A DNA stretch of 64,000 nt from Comamonadaceae bacterium CG12_big_fil_rev_8_21_14_0_65_59_15 (GCA_002786915.1 PCUV01000024.1:62001-126000), one strand, 5' to 3'; positions 18,344 through 28,769 are shown, numbered from the stretch's first letter. Notes: generated by a model from the sequence alone, not told the origin. Numbers and translations are program-made.

Positions 18344-19470
18344 TTGAACAGCCCCTTCACCTCGAGCTCTTTCAGGCTCTCTTCATAACGGTCCGTTTGT
18401 ATCTGCTCGCCTTTGACCCAAGCCACGAATTGGCGCAGTCCTTCCTCGACGGAGACACTTGGCTCGAAGCCAAGTACCTGGCGCACCTTGGCAAGATCGG
18501 CCACGTTGTGGCGGACGTCGCCCAAACGGAATTGTCCGGTCACCTGCGTTGGCACCGCCGCACCCAACAAGGTCTGTAAGGTGTTGGCAATGGTCAACAC
18601 ATCGGTTGCCACACCCGAACCCACATTGAACACGTCCACCAACGGTTGTTCATACTCGACAGCCTTCGCCGTTGCCCGAATCACATCGTCGATGAACACA
18701 AAGTCACGACTCTCTTTCCCGTCCTCGAAGATGTTGATGCCACTCCCGTTACGGATCCGGGTGGAGAAAATGGAAAGAATGCCGGTATAGGGGTTGGAAA
18801 GGGACTGTCCTGGGCCATAGACATTCTGGTAGCGGAATGCGATCGAGGAGATACCCAATGATTTTCCCACGGTAAGCACCATCTGCTCCTGCGTCAGTTT
18901 GGTGATGCCATAAACAGAGGCGGGATGCACAGGTGTTTCCTCATCCGTCGGAATCATTTCCACCGCTGCGCCGCAACGAGGACAATAAACGGAAAAATCT
19001 CCCTTTTCCATCCGTTCGGCGACACGCGAGGCCGGATACACATTGCCGTGCAACGGACATGAATACTTGCCTTCGCCGTAAACGGCACGCGAAGATGCCA
19101 CTACGATCTTGCGGACCGGCAACCGCTCGTTGGCGATCACGTCCAGCAAGAGTGCAGTCCCACCGATATTCACATCGGAATAATGCTGGATCGCATACAT
19201 GGATTGTCCGGTGCCGGTTTCCGCAGCCAGATGGACCACCGTATCCACGCCAGCCAGCGCGCGCACCAGATCCGCACGTTGGGTGACGCTGCCACGAATG
19301 AATTCAACTTGCCTATCCAGGCTACAAAAAAGGGGCGAAGACTCCGACTCTGCCCCGTGAATCTGCGGCGACAGATTATCGAGAACGACGACGCGATGTC
19401 CCCTGGCAATCAAGAAGTTGGCAAGCCTGGAGCCGATGAAACCCGCACCGCCGGAAATTAGAATATTCAT
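18340..19470 (-). CDS. NAD-dependent epimerase with Cys/His zinc-ribbon-like insert
   Basis: A 376-residue extended SDR: NILISGGAGFIGSRLANFL, catalytic Ser in VASSRAVYGEG, and YGITK as YxxxK. Between the Ser and the YxxxK lies an insert of about 40 residues with C-P-L-H and C-P-R-C pairs, which looks like a small zinc-binding knuckle. I recall similar inserts in dTDP-L-rhamnose 4-epimerase-like (WbiB-type) proteins, but this is not certain. It would act on a nucleotide sugar of the repeat unit. The start has an ATG with the standard N-terminus; 25 bp separate it from the acyltransferase gene upstream. Confidence 0.88.
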   Translation of the reverse strand: MNILISGGAGFIGSRLANFLIARGHRVVVLDNLSPQIHGAESESSPLFCSLDRQVEFIRGSVTQRADLVRALAGVDTVVHLAAETGTGQSMYAIQHYSDVNIGGTALLLDVIANERLPVRKIVVASSRAVYGEGKYSCPLHGNVYPASRVAERMEKGDFSVYCPRCGAAVEMIPTDEETPVHPASVYGITKLTQEQMVLTVGKSLGISSIAFRYQNVYGPGQSLSNPYTGILSIFSTRIRNGSGINIFEDGKESRDFVFIDDVIRATAKAVEYEQPLVDVFNVGSGVATDVLTIANTLQTLLGAAVPTQVTGQFRLGDVRHNVADLAKVRQVLGFEPSVSVEEGLRQFVAWVKGEQIQTDRYEESLKELEVKGLFK

Positions 19471-19495
19471 GTGAATTTCTTGCTACTTGATAAGC

Positions 19496-20083
19496 TCAAG
19501 TTTTCAGGACGTCCCACTTCTTCACTTGCTGATTGAACTGTTTAATTACCACTGCGGGCACACCGACAGCGACCGAGTAATCCGGGATGTCCGAAGTCAC
19601 GACAGCGTTGGCCCCGATCACGCAATTCTTCCCAACGCGCGCGCCGATGATGCAGGCACTCTCACCAATCCAACTGCCTTCACCGATCTTCACTTCTCGC
19701 TTGAATCTGACTCTCTGATGCATGATGGGGACAGAGATGTCTTCATAGTCATGAAGATTGTCGGAGATATATACATTGTTCGCGGTAAGTACATGATCCC
19801 CGATCGTCACTTGGCCGACAGCTGTGATATGGTTGTTATACCCGAACGCGCACCCATCACCTATCGACAAAACCGCTTTTCGTCCCTCTACGCCGCAACA
19901 ATAAAGCCATGTTCCGCGTTGAAATACCGTCTTTTCGCCGATATTGATCCCCTTGCCACCGTCAACCCGGAATGGTCGAAACAGGGCGGTACCTGCGCCA
20001 ATGTTTTGAAATCTCCAGCCATGACAAAAAGCGAAACACATCCTGTACAGTTTGGAAAAGAGACGCGTCAAAAGTTCGCTCAT
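19496..20083 (-). CDS. Hexapeptide-repeat acyltransferase (WbbJ-like)
   Basis: A 195-residue left-handed beta-helix transferase. The imperfect hexapeptide repeats run from about residue 70 to 185 (for example [60 protein letters not shown]), with SDNLHDYED carrying the likely catalytic His. It probably O- or N-acetylates a sugar of the surface glycan using acetyl-CoA. The ATG overlaps the stop of the next upstream acyltransferase gene by 4 bp. Confidence 0.9.
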   Translation of the reverse strand: MSELLTRLFSKLYRMCFAFCHGWRFQNIGAGTALFRPFRVDGGKGINIGEKTVFQRGTWLYCCGVEGRKAVLSIGDGCAFGYNNHITAVGQVTIGDHVLTANNVYISDNLHDYEDISVPIMHQRVRFKREVKIGEGSWIGESACIIGARVGKNCVIGANAVVTSDIPDYSVAVGVPAVVIKQFNQQVKKWDVLKT

Positions 20084-20742
20084 TTGACTGCGTCCAATCT
20101 ATCAAAAAACTGCGTGGGATCAGCCAAGAATGGAGCCAATCGCTCGAGTTCTTTGTCGTCCATATCCCACCAGCAAGATACCAATAATCTCTCGGAAATC
20201 TCCTGCGGGAAGCGTTGCCGGATAACGCGGCCGGGGCAGCCTACAACCACCGCATACGGCGGGATGTCCTTGGTCACGACAGCCCCTGCTCCAATGACCG
20301 CACCCGCCCCGATCGCCACCCCCGCCTTGACCATCGCGCCTTGTCCGATCCACACATCCGCGCCTATCGTAGTGCGAGGCAGATTGTTGGCAAATTGCCT
20401 GCTCTTGGTGAAGAAACGGGGTAACGGTTGTTCATTGTCGTAAAACACTGGACTAGTACTTACCATATGGGTCGGGTGCATCGCCAGCCCGATGGTGACA
20501 TCTCCAGCAATGGAACAGAATGGACCGATCTCGGCGTTGTATATGGCCGTTGCGGACTGTACGTAGCTATATGCGCCCAGTATCGAATTCACCAGCGTCA
20601 CATCGCGAAAGATCACGGAATACCGATCCAGGATGCTGGCTTGGTCCAGCACTGCCCCAGCGTGAATAACGCTCGTCGGAAATTTTCTGCGCAAGAGCAT
20701 TCTGCGCAAACCGTTTTTAAGCTCTGAAAATAACTGGCTCAA
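20080..20742 (-). CDS. CatB/Vat-like hexapeptide acetyltransferase
   Basis: A 220-residue hexapeptide-repeat O-acetyltransferase of the xenobiotic-acyltransferase branch. Marks are [28 protein letters not shown] (active His and the exposed loop), the [22 protein letters not shown] coil and the [21 protein letters not shown] end piece. In this locus it most likely acetylates a glycan rather than an antibiotic. It is coupled by ATGA overlaps to genes on both sides, so it is co-translated with the 608-residue protein and the WbbJ-like enzyme. Confidence 0.9.
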   Translation of the reverse strand: MSQLFSELKNGLRRMLLRRKFPTSVIHAGAVLDQASILDRYSVIFRDVTLVNSILGAYSYVQSATAIYNAEIGPFCSIAGDVTIGLAMHPTHMVSTSPVFYDNEQPLPRFFTKSRQFANNLPRTTIGADVWIGQGAMVKAGVAIGAGAVIGAGAVVTKDIPPYAVVVGCPGRVIRQRFPQEISERLLVSCWWDMDDKELERLAPFLADPTQFFDRLDAVK

Positions 20743-22565
20743 TGTGTCTCCCCATTTTTTTCCTGCTCAAGAAGCTGATAGATAAAGTTCAGGTTCCGCT
20801 CCAGATTGCCCCCATCCAAGAAACCGATGTATTTCTCCATCACCGTCCTTTTAAGGAATGCGTCGTAGCGCGTATGTCCCGCGCGGTAATCCTCTATTGC
20901 AACAATCAAGTCGTCGACATTCTTCACAGTGACCAATTCCGAATTTCCGTCAAAAGGCGGATCCATGATCTCAGTGTCTTTTTTGTAGTAAAGAGAAGGA
21001 ATACCCAAACACGATGCCTCGAATAGCGTTTGCGAGTAAATTGAAATGAAGAAGTCGGTGCGCTGTAGCACTTGCAATATAGGCACGTTGTCCAATATCT
21101 CATCGACCAATCCCGGAAAATATTCTTGCACGAACTCCACATATTGCTTTCGGTATCCGTTTGCCCTGACTTTGATAATGACACGCAAAGCAACACCACG
21201 CGACTTGATCGTCTTCAACGCATACAACACATCGTATAGAAAGTCGAATTCCACCGCCAGATACGAATTCAGATCCGTGTTGTTATGCCCCGAGGCGCCT
21301 ATTGTAATGGTGGGTGAAGCCCTGTTTATCATGCGTTCAGCATTTGCGTACCCCGCATAGGCATCCATACGCGGATCGCCAAGACAGACTATGTTGTTCA
21401 TGCCCTTGAAATAATGCTCCTTGATACTGACCGAATAGGCGTTGATAACGGTAGCGTATTTCCCCTCATCCAAAAACTCATTTCCCAACATACCGTTGAT
21501 GATGAAGTAACTGGGAATACCGCGTGTCTTGCATACGCTATCTACCAAGGGTGCGAGATGGCCAAGGTTGGCGATCAATACCTCTAATGAAAATGGATTG
21601 GCATCCAAGTAACGAATTACACAATCAAGATCAAGCAAGGCCCCTGCAATGCGGTTCTCTATTCGCGCCTCGATAATCCGATAGAGCCCGTCTGAAATAT
21701 CTATTCCGCTGGACACCACTAGCTTCGCACACCTTCTGTCACGGAAGCGACTCATCAAGTTTTCCGCCTCGTCTTGGAATTTGCTGGTCGCTCCCCAAAT
21801 AGGAATGTATCGGAACGCACCCTTGTTCCTGGAGAAGGTGGCCAACAGCAGCCGCACTCTGTCTTCCTGCTGCAAGCGCTGGATGAGCTTGCGGGTTGGG
21901 TGATATTCCTGAATAAAGACTGTCGGTTTCTTTTCACCCCCACCGAACAAGCGATCCGCCCATGACATCATCGAACCCTGCAACGAGCTCACGATGTCCC
22001 TAAGCCGGTATTTGATTCCACCGATACCTTTGAAGCGAACCTTTTCATCCATCCAGTCATGGATCGGAAAGTAATATGTTGGTTTGCGGGAGCCTGTGTT
22101 GGCCGAAGCTGACACAAAAGCCAGCCCCATCTCGCTCAGAGCCGACTCGATCAAACCTAGTCGGGTTCCGACAACAAGTTTTTCGTATTTCAGTCCACAC
22201 AATATGTCCAGACAGATCCGGGTGCGTGCGTAAAACACGAAGTCATTCCATATCTCCAGACGAAATGAAAAACCAAATGGCACGCCTCGATACTCGAAGA
22301 TATCTTTTCCTTCAGCATCAAAATGCCATTCACGGAAGAAACGATAGATCAGAAAATTATTCTCCTGCATCGTTTGCCGATCCACCAAATGATCGACGTA
22401 GCAAGCGTGACCGCCTAGTTGCTCCACCTCACGATGAAGTCCAAGGTCATACGTAAGCACCAGATCTCTTTGCAAATCGAATTGAGACTTGCAGCTTTCC
22501 CAACAATCTCTGTCTTCCAGAATCAGAATGTCGCGATAAGTCTTTCCGGCATCAAGCGCCGACAT
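20739..22565 (-). CDS. Large unrecognised protein, possible GT-B glycosyltransferase
   Basis: A 608-residue soluble protein that I cannot assign to a named family. The N-terminal third reads [19 protein letters not shown] and has no membrane helix. The C-terminal part looks like a GT-B nucleotide-sugar domain: [29 protein letters not shown], and [32 protein letters not shown], which recalls the S-x-x-x-E-A-x-x-x-G-x-P pattern of sialyl-, Kdo- and CDP-glycerol-type transferases. It is wedged between the flippase gene (14-bp overlap) and acetyltransferases in a legionaminate locus, so transfer of the nonulosonic acid or assembly of the glycan is a reasonable guess, not a finding. Confidence 0.75.
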   Translation of the reverse strand: MSALDAGKTYRDILILEDRDCWESCKSQFDLQRDLVLTYDLGLHREVEQLGGHACYVDHLVDRQTMQENNFLIYRFFREWHFDAEGKDIFEYRGVPFGFSFRLEIWNDFVFYARTRICLDILCGLKYEKLVVGTRLGLIESALSEMGLAFVSASANTGSRKPTYYFPIHDWMDEKVRFKGIGGIKYRLRDIVSSLQGSMMSWADRLFGGGEKKPTVFIQEYHPTRKLIQRLQQEDRVRLLLATFSRNKGAFRYIPIWGATSKFQDEAENLMSRFRDRRCAKLVVSSGIDISDGLYRIIEARIENRIAGALLDLDCVIRYLDANPFSLEVLIANLGHLAPLVDSVCKTRGIPSYFIINGMLGNEFLDEGKYATVINAYSVSIKEHYFKGMNNIVCLGDPRMDAYAGYANAERMINRASPTITIGASGHNNTDLNSYLAVEFDFLYDVLYALKTIKSRGVALRVIIKVRANGYRKQYVEFVQEYFPGLVDEILDNVPILQVLQRTDFFISIYSQTLFEASCLGIPSLYYKKDTEIMDPPFDGNSELVTVKNVDDLIVAIEDYRAGHTRYDAFLKRTVMEKYIGFLDGGNLERNLNFIYQLLEQEKNGETH

Positions 22566-24096
22566 GCCGGAATCCTTTGTGAAATTGTAAAAACATCATG
22601 TGCAACTCCTCTTTGCTCATTCCGATCAGCCATGGCAGAGCCCTGACCGCCAAAACGACTGAACAGCCATAAATGAAGCTGGCAACCGCCACCGGGAGCA
22701 ACAGTTCAAGCCAGTTCACACCATCGAGTTTCCAAACCAAACCCACCAATAGCTTGACTGCATAACCCAGAGCGATCATCAACGGGATTCCGACTGCTTG
22801 ATAGTGCCAGTCAAACCGCCATCCATTGTGACGTGCAATAACCCACGCCTGTATATTGACCGCTACGATACTGGTCAGCACCATGTAGCCTGCCATGCCG
22901 ATGGCGCCAAGCCCCAATCCGGGAATCAACATTCCGGATAATGGGGCCAAGGCAAGATACGATATCGGCAGTGTGCAAAGCATCAAACTGATGCTCAGCA
23001 CGACATACTTTTGAGTATCTCCACCAGCCATAAACATGGTGCCACCAATTTGACCCATCGACTGATGAATAGGATATAAGAACATGATCGCCAGAACCGG
23101 CCACGCCTCCACGTAGGTTGGGCCTAGCAGGAGCGCCACAATCTGCTTCGCCCAAGGCAGCAATAGCCCGGCGATAACTGCACTTAACATCACCAAGCCG
23201 CGATTTATCTTTGTGTATAAAACGGCAACGCGACCGTGATCACCTCTTGCACGTGCCTCGGCGATCTCTTTCCAAAAAATATTCAATATGGATACCGTAG
23301 CAAGAAGACTGATCTGAGCGAATTGCGAGGCGATCTGGAAATAGCCTTGCTGGGCCGCACCACCAAATTTCTGCAACATCCATTTATCAATAAACGCATA
23401 AAGGAATCCAGCCACAGCAAGCCATATCATCGGCTTGCAATATGCCAAGTATTCATCCAGCATCTGTCTGTACGTTTCTTCTTCGACGCGTTGGATGCTT
23501 CGTGCTCTCAAAAACTGATAACTCAATATCGCCGCAGTACTGTAAAGAAAGATCATTACCCAAAGGACATTTTTAACACTCATGTCACCGAGCCAAAACA
23601 ACAAGTAAATTATCAACAGATACGTTATTGCTACGGCAATGTTGAACGATTGAACCTTAATTGTCTTCCGGGCTGACTCCCCAACTTGCCCCACCATCTG
23701 CCATACCTGTTGCTGCAAAAAGACCGCAACAAATGCCAGTGCAACCGTTTCCCTAAGGTGACCAAGCCAGATGTTTTCAAACAGGCTCGAAGGAATAATC
23801 AATGCGACCAGTGCCAGTGTGATTACGAATTGCAGCATCAACCACGAGAAATAGAACAGATAGAACCTGTCTCCGCGCGGGCGTCTGGATATGAATGTGT
23901 AAAAAGCGCTGGAACTCCCCAAATCAACTAGCGCTCGAATCGCTATAAAGCTGCCAAGTAAAAATGTCAGCTCACCATATCCAGCCGGGCTTAATCCCCT
24001 GGCAATCAGTATTCCGCAAGCAAAAGTAATCCCCGCACGAAGTAAATTCGCTATAACTGATGCAAGAAATCTTGATTTGATGGCAGTCAGGATCAA
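22552..24096 (-). CDS. Oligosaccharide flippase (Wzx-type)
   Basis: A 514-residue integral membrane protein with about 12-14 hydrophobic helices and the MOP-family N-terminus (FLASVIANLLRAGITFACGI, followed by ARGLSPAGYGELTFLLGSF). It would flip undecaprenyl-linked oligosaccharide across the inner membrane. The C-terminal region (SFIYGCSVVLAVRALPWLIG) contains the last helices. Its presence indicates a Wzx-dependent assembly route, although no Wzy polymerase is recognised nearby. It overlaps the 608-residue protein gene by 14 bp. Confidence 0.9.
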   Translation of the reverse strand: MILTAIKSRFLASVIANLLRAGITFACGILIARGLSPAGYGELTFLLGSFIAIRALVDLGSSSAFYTFISRRPRGDRFYLFYFSWLMLQFVITLALVALIIPSSLFENIWLGHLRETVALAFVAVFLQQQVWQMVGQVGESARKTIKVQSFNIAVAITYLLIIYLLFWLGDMSVKNVLWVMIFLYSTAAILSYQFLRARSIQRVEEETYRQMLDEYLAYCKPMIWLAVAGFLYAFIDKWMLQKFGGAAQQGYFQIASQFAQISLLATVSILNIFWKEIAEARARGDHGRVAVLYTKINRGLVMLSAVIAGLLLPWAKQIVALLLGPTYVEAWPVLAIMFLYPIHQSMGQIGGTMFMAGGDTQKYVVLSISLMLCTLPISYLALAPLSGMLIPGLGLGAIGMAGYMVLTSIVAVNIQAWVIARHNGWRFDWHYQAVGIPLMIALGYAVKLLVGLVWKLDGVNWLELLLPVAVASFIYGCSVVLAVRALPWLIGMSKEELHMMFLQFHKGFRHVGA

Positions 24097-24165
24097 TTTT
24101 TTAGGAATTAGAGAGATATCATTGATATGCCGTCGGCAATGCCCGCTAACGGTGGCCTTGATTTT

Positions 24166-24714
24166 CTATTCAATGCTATTCACATGTTTAGCCGGATTGC
24201 CCGCCACCACGGTCCTTGCTGGGACATTCTTGGTCACGATACTACCCGCGCCGACAACGGCATTCTCACCAATTTCGACCCCTGGAAGAATGATTGCGTT
24301 GGCGCCAATCCAGCATCCCCTGCGCAGATATACATGGCTGAACTTGCGTGAGCCTTGATCAATTATTGGGATCGAAGGATTGGAATATTCATGGTTGGAT
24401 ACATAAACATGCACTCCCGAACCAAGCATCACGTCATCTTCGATAGTGATGAATCCCTCCGGATCAGAAAACAACATACAACCTGGACGGATCACGACAC
24501 GACTGCCTAAATGCACTCTGGAACAAAAAATAATATATGCGCCAGGACGCACCTCGGCATCTTCACCAAAGTGGGCAAATTTAGCCCGGCAAAGCTCATT
24601 CATCGCAGATTTTAGGTGCAGTCTCCAATGTGTGATGGGTAGGTCCGGCCCGATGCGGTCCTGCTGCCGCATCCACTTGATGCGATTGAGTGTTTCCTGA
24701 AGTAAGCCGAACAT
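24166..24714 (-). CDS. Hexapeptide-repeat acyltransferase
   Basis: A 182-residue left-handed beta-helix protein. Repeats begin near residue 50 ([27 protein letters not shown]) and continue through [27 protein letters not shown] with the likely catalytic His, [17 protein letters not shown] and [25 protein letters not shown]. It is a WbbJ/maltose-acetyltransferase-like enzyme that probably acetylates the glycan. The start overlaps the legF stop by one base (TAATG). A 69-bp gap without a gene separates it from the flippase gene. Confidence 0.88.
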   Translation of the reverse strand: MFGLLQETLNRIKWMRQQDRIGPDLPITHWRLHLKSAMNELCRAKFAHFGEDAEVRPGAYIIFCSRVHLGSRVVIRPGCMLFSDPEGFITIEDDVMLGSGVHVYVSNHEYSNPSIPIIDQGSRKFSHVYLRRGCWIGANAIILPGVEIGENAVVGAGSIVTKNVPARTVVAGNPAKHVNSIE

Positions 24715-25433
24715 TATTTCACTTGCTCTTCCGTTCGTTCTGCCATCAGCATCTCGACCATGCGCCAGTCCAGTTCACTATCTATATCGATGGATCGTTC
24801 TTCTGGCATTACATACAGTCCGGTATTGCCTGTAAATAATGTGTTGTTATTAAGTAGGGCCTCTCTCTTCCAGATATCGAACGAGGCATTCATATCAAAG
24901 CACTTAGGGGAATCCTGACGGCGGACAATGGGTCTATCCAGCTTCTTGGACAAAGCCACTCGCCCGTGGGCATCTTGTTCAATCAGATTGAAGTAGGGCG
25001 AACGTCGCGCTGGCATGGCGGTGATGAGAGCTTCATAACCTTCTCGCTCGAATTGCTGCAGGGCATCAATCAAGTCCTGAACAATGCGTAGCGGTGCGGT
25101 CGCATCCAGATCAACGATGCAATCGTATTGCTTTCCGAAATGCTTCTCAGATTCCACCAAGGCATGCCGGATGGCCGGAATCTTTGGTGCAGTATCTGTT
25201 GCATATTCGTCCGGACGTTTAAAGAACACATCCGCACCATATTCAGCCGATATCCGCATGATCTCTTCGGAATCGCTGGTGAGCACAATATGGTCAAACA
25301 GCAGGGATGCTGTAGCCTGTTCAATCGTCCAGGCGATAAGCGGCTTGCCAAGCAAAGGGCGGATGTTTTTGTTATTGACGCCTTTGGAGCCACCGCGCGC
25401 ACCGATGATCGCCAATACCGATTCACGCTTCAT
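24714..25433 (-). CDS. CMP-nonulosonate cytidylyltransferase (LegF/NeuA family)
   Basis: A 239-residue CMP-sugar synthetase that activates legionaminic acid (or a relative) with CTP before transfer. The family N-terminus [21 protein letters not shown] is intact, followed by [18 protein letters not shown] and the [18 protein letters not shown] region. The gene sits with legB, legC, neuB, legG and the ptmE-like gene, which argues for LegF rather than a sialic acid enzyme. The ATG at 25431-25433 is favoured since AAGG lies at proper distance; one three codons upstream sits directly against it. Overlaps the Gfo/Idh gene by 11 bp. Confidence 0.9.
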   Translation of the reverse strand: MKRESVLAIIGARGGSKGVNNKNIRPLLGKPLIAWTIEQATASLLFDHIVLTSDSEEIMRISAEYGADVFFKRPDEYATDTAPKIPAIRHALVESEKHFGKQYDCIVDLDATAPLRIVQDLIDALQQFEREGYEALITAMPARRSPYFNLIEQDAHGRVALSKKLDRPIVRRQDSPKCFDMNASFDIWKREALLNNNTLFTGNTGLYVMPEERSIDIDSELDWRMVEMLMAERTEEQVK

Positions 25434-26352
25434 GCCATTCATCCTTCAAATTACTTGCATATATATTTTGTATCGTGCGCATCACTTCCAAGCCCTGCTG
25501 CAAAGTACACGCCTCGCCGCCTTGCCGTTCCAACACCGCGCGATGCATTTCACGGTAGGTGTAATCGCGTTCTAGAACCGAGAAATCCCACGTCTGCTTG
25601 ATGCGATTCTCGTCGCAAGAAGTCAAGAGGCCATGCTCCAGATCGAGCAGCACCGAGGCATCGCTCGCCCTGGCAAGCATGGAGCGCACGGGCAACATGC
25701 TCAGGTAATCCATGCTCAAATTAACCGCAATTTTCCGTTCAGTCCAGCCGATGACTGATGAATAATCGTCAGAGTCAATTTCCAAATTAGACAAGCGCTC
25801 CGTCAATGAAACCAGCTTTTCCATCGCGCCGAAAAGCCACTGTATGTAATCAATTTCATGACTAATGTCGAACACCACGCCACCGCCTTCGTTGCGTTTT
25901 GCGCTGTAGCAGATGCGGTAATCGGTTCCCGGACGCCACCACGGCAGGTATTCGCCCACTTGTACATTTACCGCAAACACTTTCTTACCCTGCAATAACT
26001 CGTGTGCTTTCGCTAATGCGGGATGAAAACGCAGGTTGTAGCCGACAAAGATGCGATTGCGCACATTGGTAAAATCAGACTTCCGAAAGAACAGGGGCTT
26101 TTCCACCAAAATGATTCGATCTGTAACGGCCGCATTCAAATCAAACAAATTCTGGTAATGGCGATTAGTCTCGGTTGCAATTACAAAATAATCGAAACGC
26201 TCCAAATGACCTGCTTCAATCAGCGTTGAGTAATGGGGATAAGCGCACTCCGATGCACGCGTCACCACTTCGACTTCAAGCCCCAACTGCTCCGATAGCA
26301 CGCGGGCATGTCGCTTCCCGATGGAGCCATGTCCAAGGACAAGCGCCTTCAT
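25423..26352 (-). CDS. Gfo/Idh/MocA-family oxidoreductase
   Basis: A 309-residue NAD(P)-dependent oxidoreductase. KALVLGHGSIGKRHARVLSEQ is the Rossmann motif, FVIATETNRHYQNL and ILVEKPLF give the conserved EKP, and GGGVVFDISHEIDYIQWLFG carries the usual substrate-domain His. Members in nonulosonate loci are thought to act on sugar intermediates or in side-chain modification, but the reaction here is unknown. It overlaps the nucleotidyltransferase gene by one base (TGATG), placing it in the leg transcription unit. Confidence 0.87.
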   Translation of the reverse strand: MKALVLGHGSIGKRHARVLSEQLGLEVEVVTRASECAYPHYSTLIEAGHLERFDYFVIATETNRHYQNLFDLNAAVTDRIILVEKPLFFRKSDFTNVRNRIFVGYNLRFHPALAKAHELLQGKKVFAVNVQVGEYLPWWRPGTDYRICYSAKRNEGGGVVFDISHEIDYIQWLFGAMEKLVSLTERLSNLEIDSDDYSSVIGWTERKIAVNLSMDYLSMLPVRSMLARASDASVLLDLEHGLLTSCDENRIKQTWDFSVLERDYTYREMHRAVLERQGGEACTLQQGLEVMRTIQNIYASNLKDEWHEA

Positions 26353-27428
26353 CAGGCGACCCCCTTCAAACGCTCAAGAGCCTTGTTGTATTCTTCCCAC
26401 TGACCAATATCGATGTAATCTTTTTCGTTGACGAGATAAGTGACCACCTTGCCACCCTTGGCAATCACGGCCTCCATCATTTGAGTCATGTGGAACACTT
26501 CGCCGTGCGGGATAAGTTTCAGACAAGATTTGTTCACCACGTAAACCCCAGTGTTGATAGAGAAGGAAAATTCCGGCTTTTCCTTGATGCCGGAAACCAC
26601 CCCATGCGCGCCGTATTCCACCACACCGTAGGGAATCACATGATGTTGTATAGAGGCGATGACCGTCAGGTCTGCATGACTCTCCCGATGGAACTTCAGC
26701 ACCTCAGCGTAATCCGCCTTCACAATGATGTCGCAATTGGACACGATAAAGGTATCTGCCATATCCACAGGTAACAATTCCAAGCTACCAGCCGTGCCAC
26801 AAAAATCTTTTTCCCACAAATATGTAATGTCGTTTTTTTTCTCAATACTGTCAAAGTAAGCCTTGATCATTGCGCCGCGATAATTCACCGTGAAATAAAA
26901 CTGGGATACATGAAATCGCTCAAACCCTTCAATGATTATCTCTAAAATGGTCTTCTCACCTATCGGAATCAGCGGCTTGGGTAACACTTGCGTGAAAGGA
27001 GTGAGGCGCGTCCCTTTGCCGCCAGCCATGATAACCACCGGCACATCGATACTTCCCACAGAAAAACGATTAGCCGATTCCTTGCGATCGACCACTTCAT
27101 CAAAGAGCACGACATCTAGGATTTTTCTTTGATCGTCCACAACCGGAACAACTAGGATTTTCAGATCAAGCATCATGCTTCGCACGTCATCGATCTCAAA
27201 ATGTCCCGCTTTAACGGAATGTGCTTGAGGGTTGTAAACAGAACCGATATTTTCATCAAGTCCATTGCCGCGAATCAGATGGCGACGAATATCTCCATCC
27301 GAAATTGCACCAAGAAATACACCGACCGCATCTACGACCAAGAGGGTTTTTTCGGCAGTGAGATCTAATTGTTTCAGCGCATCCTTTACAGACGCATTGG
27401 ACAAGATAGCTAAACGTCTCCAGGACAT
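26352..27428 (-). CDS. CBS-domain sugar-1-phosphate nucleotidyltransferase (PtmE-like)
   Basis: A 358-residue fusion: two CBS repeats at about residues 1-120 and a nucleotidyltransferase domain from ~130, opening with VIMAGGKGTRLTPFTQVLP and KPLIPIGEKTILE. VSNCDIIVKADY is the metal-binding motif. This architecture is that of Campylobacter PtmE, which makes GDP-glucosamine for the GDP-linked legionaminic acid route. Its place among legB, legC, legG, neuB and legF supports the same role here. The CBS pair probably gives feedback control by a nucleotide (inference). Confidence 0.9.
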   Translation of the reverse strand: MSWRRLAILSNASVKDALKQLDLTAEKTLLVVDAVGVFLGAISDGDIRRHLIRGNGLDENIGSVYNPQAHSVKAGHFEIDDVRSMMLDLKILVVPVVDDQRKILDVVLFDEVVDRKESANRFSVGSIDVPVVIMAGGKGTRLTPFTQVLPKPLIPIGEKTILEIIIEGFERFHVSQFYFTVNYRGAMIKAYFDSIEKKNDITYLWEKDFCGTAGSLELLPVDMADTFIVSNCDIIVKADYAEVLKFHRESHADLTVIASIQHHVIPYGVVEYGAHGVVSGIKEKPEFSFSINTGVYVVNKSCLKLIPHGEVFHMTQMMEAVIAKGGKVVTYLVNEKDYIDIGQWEEYNKALERLKGVA

Positions 27429-27439
27429 GCGACTCTCGA

Positions 27440-28108
27440 TTATTGGATTTCTTTAAGGATGACAAATGACTCGGCATAACGACAGCCCGCCGCAGCGCCG
27501 CGCAACAAGGCTAATGCCTCGATGGCTTCCACGCTGCGCGGGAAAGGATGCGGACGCAGTTCGCTCTCAAATACACGCAATATCTGCATTTTGCAAGTAA
27601 ATTGTCCGGATATATCGACAAACATATTTGGCACAAAACCGCAACCTGCAGACAGGGCAAAATCGGTTTCGCTCAATGTTTCCATCATCATCACTTTGCG
27701 CACCGAAGGGTATCGGAAGGTTTTGGTACAGCTGTAAGCTGCGGCAAAGGCATGTTGGTGATCAGAATGCACATCGTGCAGGAAAGGCAAGAACACCTGA
27801 TTGGGCTGTACGCGCTGAAACACTTTGGACATAGCTGCCACTAACTGCGACAGTGGAACCTCATCCAGCCGGGTAGCAGGAAAACCCAAACTATGCACGC
27901 TTGTGAAACCATACATTTGCGCCACCGCTGCAATTTCACTAGCACGCCGAGCTATCGCGTCATGGCTAAAGCCGCAATCTTCCGTCATCGCGGTGACGAT
28001 CATCCAATGGATTTTTGCTCCTTCTTCACGCAGTCGCAGTAAGTTCCCGCCGCAACCGAGCGTCTCGTCGTCAGGATGAACGGCAACTACTAGAATGGAC
28101 TGATTCAT
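27440..28108 (-). CDS. PIG-L family deacetylase
   Basis: A 222-residue zinc-dependent N-deacetylase of the LmbE/PIG-L type. The metal motif AVHPDDETLGCGGNLLRL lies at the N-terminus and FLPFLHDVHSDHQHAFAAA supplies the later His ligands. Such enzymes remove N-acetyl groups from sugars or thiol precursors. Within this leg locus it could expose an amine on the nonulosonic acid for a different acyl group (inference). It is followed in transcription by the PtmE-like gene after an 11-bp gap. Confidence 0.9.
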   Translation of the reverse strand: MNQSILVVAVHPDDETLGCGGNLLRLREEGAKIHWMIVTAMTEDCGFSHDAIARRASEIAAVAQMYGFTSVHSLGFPATRLDEVPLSQLVAAMSKVFQRVQPNQVFLPFLHDVHSDHQHAFAAAYSCTKTFRYPSVRKVMMMETLSETDFALSAGCGFVPNMFVDISGQFTCKMQILRVFESELRPHPFPRSVEAIEALALLRGAAAGCRYAESFVILKEIQ

Positions 28109-28112
28109 TCAA

Positions 28113-28769
28113 TCACTCCGGTTTCTGATAGGAGACAATGAAGTGACGGCTTTGGGCGGCATCAAACTGATAGTAGAACTCCCCCACGGTAATCAAACGG
28201 TTGGGGAAGCAGCGCTGTAAATCTTCCTTTTCCACGATGAGCAGATGTGCTCCTTCCTGACCGGGCACTCCCGAAATATATTCGCAGTCGCCAAGCGGCT
28301 TACCCATCTGGTGAGATATATCGCCTACTCCGGCCATGGTTCCAATAAAAACGCCTCGCGGACGGAGTACTCGCTCAATTTCCCGTATTGCCGTGAAAAA
28401 ACTTTCCCAGTTGTTGTAATACAGCACCTGCCAGGCAATCACCGCATCAAAGCTGGCATCATCAAAAGGGAGTGTTCCTCCTACAAACAATCGAAGATCG
28501 ACCTGGATATTCTCTTGGGCACAGCGTTTTTTAGCGATGTCATTTGCGCTTGGACTGACTTCGACTCCGCTCATGGCGAAACCACGGCGTGCAAGATGGA
28601 TCAGGTTCGCTGCTGCGCCGAAGCCGTAGTCGAGAATTTGTTTGTGTAACTCGGGCCTCAGCAAACCATAAGTCAGCCTGACCAAGGATTCGTTGGGGTA
28701 GGACAGGAGGCCTTTACCCTGACTATAGATGCCTTCCCACACTTTCGAATTACTCTGAACCGCGCTCAT
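28113..28769 (-). CDS. Class I SAM-dependent methyltransferase
   Basis: A 218-residue methyltransferase. The SAM site is ILDYGFGAAANLIHLARRGF with the acidic GVEVSP at the end of strand 2, then LPFDDASFDAVIAWQVLYYNNW (motif II region) and IERVLRPRGVFIGTMAG. Substrate is likely a sugar or sugar-attached amine in the glycan, comparable in context to methyltransferases of Campylobacter legionaminate loci. Overlaps the legG-like gene by 4 bp (ATGA), and the PIG-L gene starts 4 bp after it. Confidence 0.88.
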   Translation of the reverse strand: MSAVQSNSKVWEGIYSQGKGLLSYPNESLVRLTYGLLRPELHKQILDYGFGAAANLIHLARRGFAMSGVEVSPSANDIAKKRCAQENIQVDLRLFVGGTLPFDDASFDAVIAWQVLYYNNWESFFTAIREIERVLRPRGVFIGTMAGVGDISHQMGKPLGDCEYISGVPGQEGAHLLIVEKEDLQRCFPNRLITVGEFYYQFDAAQSRHFIVSYQKPE

